Source of the DNA: DTU019 sp050949825
GTDB lineage: Bacteria; Bacillota; Syntrophomonadia; Syntrophomonadales; Syntrophomonadaceae
DNA length: 64,000 nucleotides
Assembly: GCA_050949825.1 (NCBI GenBank)
Contig: JBMNGL010000003.1
Location: 372,001 to 436,000 of the forward strand
Direction of reading: 5' to 3'
Shown here: positions 25,222-33,800 of the stretch, piece by piece
How positions within the stretch are numbered: the stretch's first letter is position 1
Layout of the letters: the number at the start of each line of letters is the position of its first letter
Made by a program: the position numbers and the translations under genes
The notes under the pieces: model-generated
What the model saw: the letters and a program-made list of their open reading frames with translations, nothing else
The model's database searches: none
What the model was told of the DNA's origin: nothing

Positions 25222-26658
25222 ATGCTATTTAGGCGTCAGGTTGAGCAGGTTATACAGCAGCAGCGATTGAGAAAAACAAAACAGGGCGCTGCACACAACC
25301 GTATGGATTGGTGGGATCTGTCTTTAATCGGCATCGGAGCCGTTATTGGGGCCGGTTTCTTTTTGGGAACCGCCTTGTCTATTCAGAGAACCGGCTTATC
25401 CCTTTTATTTGCTTATATAATCGGCGGGCTCATTGCCTTCAAGGTTTTTAGCTCTCTAGCGGAAATGTCCACCCGCGACCCTCAAGAAGGCTCCTTTCGT
25501 GTTTATGCCCGCAAGGCTTTTGGCTCTCATATGGGGTTTACCAGCGGATGGATGTACTGGCTGGCCGGCGTTTTAATCATGTCCACCGAGGTGGCTGCCC
25601 TGGCCATATTCAGCCAATTCTGGTTTCCTACTGTCCCACTCTGGGTTTTTGCCGCCAGTTACTCAGCCCTGGCCCTGGCTATTAATTTACTGGGGGTTAA
25701 TGACTTTGGCAAAATTGAGTCACTATTTGGGGTGGTAAAGATTTCAGCCCTGTTGATATTTATTCTCTTTGGAATATTGCTGGCGTTGGGAATAATTAAC
25801 CTGTCTCACGCCCCCGGATCCAATCTATTTGATTTCACCCAGTGGTTTCCCGCCGGTCTGACGGGTTTATGGAGCGCGCTCATATTTGTGCTCTTTTCTT
25901 ACGGAGGCATCGAGGTAATGGGTATTTTGTCACATGAACTGAAACAGCATAAGGATATCGGCAAGTCCGGCAAGGTGATGCTCAGTTCCCTGACTGTGGT
26001 TTATGCGACAGCCCTGCTATTAATCTTTACTATGGTGCCCTGGCATAAGGTGAGCACTGCAGAAAGCCCTTTTGTAACCGCTCTGTCCTCCTTCGGATTT
26101 GGTTTTGCTGATTCCTTGCTCAATGTGATTATTATAAGCGCGGCCTTTTCCACCATGGTAGGGGCCTTATTTGGAGTCACCAATGTCCTGGTTTCTCTGG
26201 CTGACGATCTGGATGCCCCTCTGCTGTTGGCCTGGCGAAATAACCGCGGGGTGCCGGTTCCCGCCCTGTTGTTGACCGGAATGGGCCTGGTATTTGCTAT
26301 CGTGATGTCATTTTTACTTCCCAATACGGTCTACGAATACCTGGCTACCGCCGCCGGGGTCATGCTGATATTGAATTGGATCATAATCCTGATGTCAAAT
26401 CTAAAACTTTCCCCCCATTATGCTTCCGCCCATCCTGGCATCACCGGGAACAAACCGATCCAAACCTTTTTATCCTATCTGACTGTTCTCATGATTATCC
26501 TCACCATTGCTGGAGCTACCATTCACCTCAGCGAACGCATCGGGGTTATTTTCAGTCTCACTATGGCCAGTTTAATATTTATCGGCAGCAGGATTAAGGC
26601 TTTAAATTATGACCCCGGCGGCCTGGCAACAGCTAAAAAACCGTTTCCCAAACCCTGA
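25222..26658 (+). CDS. Amino acid permease (APC superfamily)
   Basis: A 478-aa membrane protein with about 12 hydrophobic helices. It starts with a basic, polar N-terminus; the first helix carries the APC signature GAVIGAGFFLGTALSI (residues ~33-48). Further family features are ISALLIFILFGIL and LFSYGGIEVMGILSHELK (helix 6 region). It is probably a proton-coupled amino acid importer or exchanger; substrate unknown. AAAGGAG precedes the ATG. Monocistronic. Confidence 0.9.
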   Translation: MLFRRQVEQVIQQQRLRKTKQGAAHNRMDWWDLSLIGIGAVIGAGFFLGTALSIQRTGLSLLFAYIIGGLIAFKVFSSLAEMSTRDPQEGSFRVYARKAFGSHMGFTSGWMYWLAGVLIMSTEVAALAIFSQFWFPTVPLWVFAASYSALALAINLLGVNDFGKIESLFGVVKISALLIFILFGILLALGIINLSHAPGSNLFDFTQWFPAGLTGLWSALIFVLFSYGGIEVMGILSHELKQHKDIGKSGKVMLSSLTVVYATALLLIFTMVPWHKVSTAESPFVTALSSFGFGFADSLLNVIIISAAFSTMVGALFGVTNVLVSLADDLDAPLLLAWRNNRGVPVPALLLTGMGLVFAIVMSFLLPNTVYEYLATAAGVMLILNWIIILMSNLKLSPHYASAHPGITGNKPIQTFLSYLTVLMIILTIAGATIHLSERIGVIFSLTMASLIFIGSRIKALNYDPGGLATAKKPFPKP

Positions 26659-26772
26659 CCCGCCCGCTTTTCAGGACATTGCGGGACTTTTTCCAACCGG
26701 TCATCAAACATGTCTAGAAAATGTTTTTTTGTTATACTGGAAGATAGAACCCGTTATTGAACAAAATTGTTA

Positions 26773-26801
26773 TTATTAATTTAATGGATATGTTATATAA
26801 T
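26773..26801 (+). promoter_or_regulatory. Probable promoter of the MNT-HEPN pair
   Basis: TTATTA (26773-26778) and a perfect TATAAT (26796-26801), spaced 17 bp, about 47 bp before the MNT start codon. The surrounding 80 bp is strongly AT-rich compared with neighbours. Confidence 0.55.
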
Positions 26802-26848
26802 GGATATTAGTTATATCGGCAATCTGTATATAAGAGGTTTATAATACC

Positions 26849-27238
26849 ATGATTGGCTCTAAAAAGTGGAGAGAAGCATGTCTGCAAAAAGGGTTCAGCG
26901 AAGAATTCTTGGATTCGTTTTTACTAAAACGAAATAAACAAGAAAAGGCAAACAACGAACGCCTCGAGCAGGCCCGGCAGAAAGCCAGTAAAATAGCGCA
27001 ACTGTTAAAAGATAAATATCAGGCGGAAAAAGTATACTTATATGGATCACTGGTTTGGGGTAAATTTCACGAACGTTCTGATATAGACATATTAGTTGTC
27101 AACCTGAAAGGTGATTACTGGGGAGCCTGGCTAGATGTTGAGAATATAGCCCACCCTTTTCATTTTGATTTGGTATGTTATGAAGATGCCTTCCCCTCTT
27201 TAAGAGAAAAAGTCCTGACCCAGGGGGTAGAATTATGA
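26849..27238 (+). CDS. MNT-type nucleotidyltransferase (antitoxin of HEPN/MNT pair)
   Basis: A 129-aa minimal nucleotidyltransferase. The active-site pattern GS-x10-DxD is seen in YLYGSLVWGKFHERSDIDIL (residues ~66-85), preceded by a helical region rich in Lys/Glu. In type VII toxin-antitoxin systems the MNT protein AMPylates the HEPN toxin. AGAGG precedes the ATG. Its last codons overlap the next gene by 4 bp (ATGA), so the two are translationally coupled. Confidence 0.87.
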   Translation: MIGSKKWREACLQKGFSEEFLDSFLLKRNKQEKANNERLEQARQKASKIAQLLKDKYQAEKVYLYGSLVWGKFHERSDIDILVVNLKGDYWGAWLDVENIAHPFHFDLVCYEDAFPSLREKVLTQGVEL

Positions 27239-27759
27239 TTAATCAACAGGATTACTGTGCCTTTACACTACGAGTTAAGGAAGAATTAGCAACCCTCGCC
27301 CGGATTGAGGGCCGCCTGACAGAACATGATCTGTTTCCTGGCGTCCATACGGAAACCTTTCGTGGTTATCCTTTAACAGATGAGGATTCACGCAGGGTTT
27401 TGGGAACCTATTTGCATGACTATTATTCTTGCCTGGAGAAAATATTTATCCATGTTGCGGTTGATATTGATAATACTCTTCCTAAAGGGGAAGACTGGCA
27501 TAAAAAATTACTACAACAAATGACCTGGGAAATGCCGGAAGAAAGACCTGCGGTATTAGACAATGCTACTGCTGCGCAAATAGATGACTTGCGCGGGTTT
27601 CGACATGTGTTTCGTAATTTATACGGATTCAATATTCATCTGGAGAAAATAATTAAAGTGCTGAACAATCTCCCCGAGATTTCGAGTAGTGTGAAACGGG
27701 ATATCAGCGCTTTTCTTGATAAGATGAATTGTTTATTAGGGATGAAAAGTAAAAAATAA
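27235..27759 (+). CDS. HEPN-domain (HepT-like) ribonuclease toxin
   Basis: A 174-aa helical protein. Residues ~118-132 (IDDLRGFRHVFRNLYGF) resemble the R-x(4-6)-H-type active-site segment of HepT-like HEPN RNases. Upstream helices (YLHDYYSCLEKIFIHVA) fit the same fold. It is coupled to the MNT gene by a 4-bp overlap, the normal toxin-antitoxin order in this class. A bidirectional terminator follows at 27793. Function inferred from family and context. Confidence 0.85.
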   Translation: MINQQDYCAFTLRVKEELATLARIEGRLTEHDLFPGVHTETFRGYPLTDEDSRRVLGTYLHDYYSCLEKIFIHVAVDIDNTLPKGEDWHKKLLQQMTWEMPEERPAVLDNATAAQIDDLRGFRHVFRNLYGFNIHLEKIIKVLNNLPEISSSVKRDISAFLDKMNCLLGMKSKK

Positions 27760-27792
27760 AGACTTTCACCGAAAAGGTTTTCTGTCCAAATT

Positions 27793-27826
27793 AAAAGCAG
27801 CCCCTCAAAATGAGAGGCTGCTTTTT
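27793..27826. terminator. Bidirectional intrinsic terminator
   Basis: AAAAGCAGCC... and ...GGCTGCTTTTTT form a strong stem with T-runs on both strands. It lies between the convergent HEPN and SLH-protein genes. Confidence 0.85.
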
Positions 27827-27847
27827 TGATTTGCCTTCTAGTCCAGA

Positions 27848-30800
27848 TTAAATATTACCCCAATCTATGGCCGGATAATTGATCTCGGTCCAGGTTTCGA
27901 AGTCAGTTGGGGTTTCTCTGGTATAAAGATGGCTGTTAATAGCTTCCTGCATTGCTTCGTAGAACCATGCTCCCACTTGCAGATCGGGGAACTGCTTGGC
28001 TTCAGGAAGGATATTATCCGCATGAACCCTTCTTTCCAGAACATTGTTGACCAGGGTCACAAATTCAGCGCGGGTAATGGCCTGATCCGGTTTAAAGGTT
28101 CCGTCCGGATAGCCGGAAACCCAACCCTTTTGGGCTGCGGAATTAATGAACGGGTTGGCCCAATGTCCTGCAATGTCCGAGAAGTTATTGGCTTCAAAAG
28201 GACTGAGTTCATCGAATCTCGAGGCAACGGCGGCCAGTTCTCCTCTGGTGATGTAGTTTCCGGGCCTGAAGGTGCCATCCGGGTATCCTTCGAGGACCTT
28301 GGCTGCGGTTAATGTCCCGATATGCCTGGAAGACCATCTCGCCAAACCTACATCCGGGTAGTTGTTGCTGGTGGTCTTAATGCTGTCTCTATATACAGCC
28401 TCTAAGAGTCTGTAAAAGACTGCCGCAACTTCTTCCCTGGTGATATTGCCTTCGGGCCGAACGGTGTTGTCCGGATACCCCATCACATAAGCGAAATGGT
28501 CCGCCCTATTCAGGGGTACGAGGGGCTCCGGTTCCGGGACAACGATAGGCTCGTCGCCGCCACCGCCGCCGCCACCGCCTCCACCACCGCCTCCACCACC
28601 GCCGCTATTGACGGTCAGGGTGCCACTTTTATAGGTGATGGCGTAGTTGGCAGTCACTTCTACTTCACCGTCCATAATCACGGCTGCACTGGCTACGTTC
28701 GGGACATTGCCTACATTGGTAATAGTGCCCGTAACCGTAACGTCGGTGATGCTCTGGCCTTCTGCCAGGGTGCCGCTGCTCAGTGTCCAGCCGTTGTCGG
28801 TTAATGCTGTGCCGTCATAGACTTTGCTTTTGCTGTTGGCGGTGATGGTGATCGGCCGTTTAGTAATGGTTACCGTGCCGCTGCCGGTACGGTCGTTGTA
28901 GTTCGGGTTTTCAACCTTCACATAGACCGTGGTCTCAGCGGTTACATCAGTAAAGGATGGGTTGGTTGTGCTCCAGTCTTCTCCATTGTTGGTCAGACTG
29001 TAGTACACGATGTCTCCATCGATTATGTTGCCCACGCTGATGCTGTGAGATGCCGCGTCATACACGCCGCTGTAGCTGGTGATCGCAAGTTCTGCTCCGG
29101 TGGCTGCGGTGATGGTGAAGTCACCGGGAACAACGGTTACTGTGTAGTTGGAGTTGGCAGTGTAAGAAGCCGTCAGGACGTCTGCGTATGTGCCTACGTT
29201 TTCATCGCTGTTGGTTCTGCTGTAGCTAACCGGATCGATGCTGTCGCTTCCGATTAAGCCTGCTACTGTTCCGGTGAAGGCCGGATCAGCTTCTCCATAC
29301 ACTTTGCTGGCGTTGTCTACTGTGATCGTCACTTCTGCCGGCGTTATGGTTACCGTGCCGCTGCCGGTGCGGTCGTTGTAGTTCGGGTTGGTCACTTTTA
29401 CATTGACGGTGTATGTTCCTACGTTGGTGTAGGCCGGATTGTCTCCAGACCAGGTTGCTCCGCCATCGCTGCTGTAGGATACGGTGTCTCCATCGATTAT
29501 GTTGTCCACGCTGATGCTGTGAGCTGCCGCGTCGTACACGCCGCTGTAGTCGGTGATCGCAAGTTCTGCTCCGGTGGCTGCGGTGATGGTGAAGTCACCG
29601 GGAACAACGGTTACTGTGTAGTTGGAGTTGGCAGTGTAAGAAGCCGTCAGGACGTCTGCGTATGTGCCTACGTTTTCGTCGCTGTTGGTTCTGCTATAAA
29701 CCGGATCGATGCTGTCGCTTCCGATTAAGCCTGCTACTGTTCCGGTGAAGGCCGGATCATCTTCTCCATACACTTTGCTGGCGTTGTCTACTGTGATCGT
29801 CACTTCTGCCGGCGTTATGGTTACCGTGCCGCTGCCGGTGCGGTCGTTGTAGTTCGGGTTGGTCACTTTTACATTGACGGTGTATGTTCCTACGTTGGTG
29901 TAGGCCGGATTGTCTCCAGACCAGGTTGCTCCGCCATCGCTGCTGTAGGATACGGTGTCTCCATCGATTATGTTGTCCACGCTGATGCTGTGAGCTGCCG
30001 CGTCGTACACGCCGCTGTAGTCGGTGATCGCAAGTTCTGCTCCGGTGGCTGCGGTGATGGTGAAGTCACCGGGAACAACGGTTACTGTGTAGTTGGAGTT
30101 GGCAGTGTAAGAAGCCGTCAGGACGTCTGCGTATGTGCCTACGTTTTCGTCGCTGTTGGTTCTGCTATAAACCGGATCGATGCTGTCGCTTCCGATTAAG
30201 CCTGCTACTGTTCCGGTGAAGGCCGGATCATCTTCTCCATACACTTTGCTGGCGTTGTCTACGGTGATCGTCACTTCTGCCGGCGTTATGGTTACCGTGC
30301 CGCTGCCGGTGCGGTCGTTGTAGTTCGGGTTTTCAACCTTCACATAGACCGTGGTCTCAGCGGTTACATCAGTAAAGGATGGGTTGGTTGTGCTCCAGTC
30401 TTCTCCATTGTTGGTCAGACTGTAGTACACGGTATCTCCATCGATCATGTTGTCCACGCTGATGCTGTGAGCTGCCGCGTCGTACACGCCGCTGTAGCTG
30501 GTGATCGCAAGATCTGCTCCGGTGGCCGCGGTGATGGTGAAGTCACCCGGAACAACGGTTACTGTGTAGTTGGAGTTGGCAGTGTAAGAAGCCGTCAGGA
30601 CGTCTGCGTATGTGCCTACGTTTTCGTCGCTGTTGGTTCTGCTATAAACCGGATCGATGCTGTCGCTTCCGATTAAGCCTGCTACTGTTCCGGTGAAGGC
30701 CGGATCATCTTCTCCATACACTTTGCTGGCGTTGTCTACGGTGATCGTCACTTCTGCCGGCGTTATGGTTACCGTGCCGCTGCCGGTGCGGTCGTTGTAG

Positions 30801-33800
30801 TTCGGGTTTTCAACCTTCACATAGACCGTGGTCTCAGCGGTTACATCAGTAAAGGATGGGTTGGTTGTGCTCCAGTCTTCTCCATTGTTGGTCAGACTGT
30901 AGTACACGGTATCTCCATCGATCATGTTGTCCACGCTGATGCTGTGAGCTGCCGCGTCGTACACGCCGCTGTAGTCGGTGATCGCAAGTTCTGCTCCGGT
31001 GGCCGCGGTGATGGTGAAGTCACCGGGAACAACGGTTACTGTGTAGTTGGAGTTGGCAGTGTAAGAAGCCGTCAGGACGTCTGCGTATGTGCCTACGTTT
31101 TCGTCGCTGTTGGTTCTGCTGTAGCTAACCGGATCGATGCTGTCGCTTCCGATTAAGCCTGCTACTGTTCCGGTGAAGGCCGGATCAGCTTCTCCATACA
31201 CTTTGCTGGCGTTGTCTACTGTGATCGTCACTTCTGCCGGCGTTATGGTTACCGTGCCGCTGCCGGTGCGGTCGTTGTAGTTCGGGTTGGTCACTTTTAC
31301 ATTGACGGTGTAGGTTCCTACGTTGGTGTAGGCCGGATTGTCTCCAGACCAGGTTGCTCCGCCATCGCTGCTGTAGGATACGGTGTCTCCATCGATTATG
31401 TTGTCCACGCTGATGCTGTGAGCTGCCGCGTCGTACACGCCGCTGTAGTCGGTGATCGCAAGTTCTGCTCCGGTGGCCGCGGTGATGGTGAAGTCACCGG
31501 GAACAACGGTTACTGTGTAGTTGGAGTTGGCAGTGTAAGAAGCCGTCAGGACGTCTGCGTATGTGCCTACGTTTTCGTCGCTGTTGGTTCTGCTGTAGCT
31601 AACCGGATCGATGCTGTCGCTTCCGATTAAGCCTGCTACTGTTCCGGTGAAGGCCGGATCAGCTTCTCCATACACTTTGCTGGCGTTGTCTACTGTGATC
31701 GTCACTTCTGCCGGCGTTATGGTTACCGTGCCGCTGCCGGTGCGGTCGTTGTAGTTCGGGTTGGTCACTTTTACATTGACGGTGTAGGTTCCTACGTTGG
31801 TGTAGGCCGGATTGTCTCCAGACCAGGTTGCTCCGCCATCGCTGCTGTAGGATACGGTGTCGCCATCGATTATGTTGCCCACGCTGATGCTGTGAGCTGC
31901 CGCGTCATACACGCCGCTGTAGTCGGTGATCGCAAGTTGTGCTCCGGTGGCCGCGGTTATGGTGAAGTCACCCGGAACAACGGTCACTGTGTAGTTTGAG
32001 TTGGCAGTGTAAGAAGCCGTCAGGACGTCTGCGTATGTGCCTACGTTTTCGTCGCTGTTGGTTCTGCTATAAACCGGATCGATGCTGTCGCTTCCGATTA
32101 AGCCTGCTACTGTTCCGGTGAAGGCCGGATCAGCTTCTCCATACACTTTGCTGGCGTTGTCTACTGTGATCGTCACTTCTGCCGGCGTTATGGTTACCGT
32201 GCCGCTGCCGGTGCGGTCGTTGTAGTTCGGGTTGGTCACTTTTACATTGACGGTGTATGTTCCTACGTTGGTGTAGGCCGGATTGTCTCCAGACCAGGTT
32301 GCTCCGCCATCGCTGCTGTAGGATACGGTGTCGCCATCGATTATGTTGCCCACGCTGATGCTGTGAGCTGCCGCGTCGTACACGCCGCTGTAGTCGGTGA
32401 TCGCAAGTTCTGCTCCGGTGGCCGCGGTGATGGTGAAGTCACCGGGAACAACGGTTACTGTGTAGTTGGAGTTGGCAGTGTAAGAAGCCGTCAGGACGTC
32501 TGCGTATGTGCCTACGTTTTCGTCGCTGTTGGTTCTGCTGTAGCTAACCGGATCGATGCTGTCGCTTCCGATTAAGCCTGCTACTGTTCCGGTGAAGGCC
32601 GGATCAGCTTCTCCATACACTTTGCTGGCGTTGTCTACTGTGATCGTCACTTCTGCCGGCGTTATGGTTACCGTGCCGCTGCCGGTGCGGTCGTTGTAGT
32701 TCGGGTTGGTCACTTTTACATTGACGGTGTATGTTCCTACGTTGGTGTAGGCCGGATTGTCTCCAGACCAGGTTGCTCCGCCATCGCTGCTGTAGGATAC
32801 GGTGTCTCCATCGATTATGTTGTCCACGCTGATGCTGTGAGCTGCCGCGTCGTACACGCCGCTGTAGTCGGTGATCGCAAGTTCTGCTCCGGTGGCCGCG
32901 GTGATGGTGAGTTTGCCGGGAACCAAGGTGATGTCGTACCTGTAAGTTACATCGGTGCTGCCACTCATGATGGCCGGTGTACCGCTGAAGGTTACCGGAT
33001 ATTCGCCTACATTGGTCCCGCTGCCGCTGGCAGTGATACCGCTCACTGAATGGCCTTCCAACAATCCAGTTGAGGTGAAACCGCTGACGGTCTTTAGGGT
33101 GCCGTCATAAGTTACGGTATCGCTGTTGGCATATAGAGTTAGCTTGATAATTTCTTCCCACTGCGCATAGACGGTTATGTCAGCGCTAACAACAGTAGTG
33201 GAATTGAATGTGGTTCCGATTCCATCATATGCGGTGTTCCATCCTGCAAAGATGAAATTTTCCCTGGTAGGATCTTCCGGCATATTGGTTCCCAGTGATG
33301 TATCCTTTTGTGTCACCACACCATAGGGAGATGGAGCACCGGGATAATTTTCATCAAAGGTCACTGTAACGTCGGTTATCTCCTTGTACCCAAACCAGAC
33401 CGTCTGGGTCGGTGCGGAGGATTGCAAATAAATATTTACAGTTTCCGCATTTCCGGTATTTTCGTTCCAGACATACTTTATGTATTGATGTCCGGAAGCC
33501 AGGTCTCCCCGCTGCGTAACCTGATAGGTCTCGTTGTATGACAATGGTTGCGAGGAGTAGGTAGTATCATACAGCCTTTTTGCAAGGTCCGGGCGGGCAA
33601 CCACTGTGCCTTCCTCATTGATCGGCTGGCCATCCTCATTTACCAGATAGCCTTTCATAAGGATGCTGCCGCCGCCTATGGAAACCTCCGGTATGGTGAA
33701 ATTATCGTCAGCGGAATTTCCATAAACATCGGTGTAGGCAAAAGAGGTTGTCTGATTGGTCGGATACAAGGTGCCTGCATCTGCCCCGTCTTTTATCTGC

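Noticed and set aside
29045..33049. Series of ~70-aa plus-strand frames (MSCRVVHAAVVGDRK...)
   Set aside because: They are antisense shadows of the MBG-repeat codons, recurring with the same period, with no ribosome sites.
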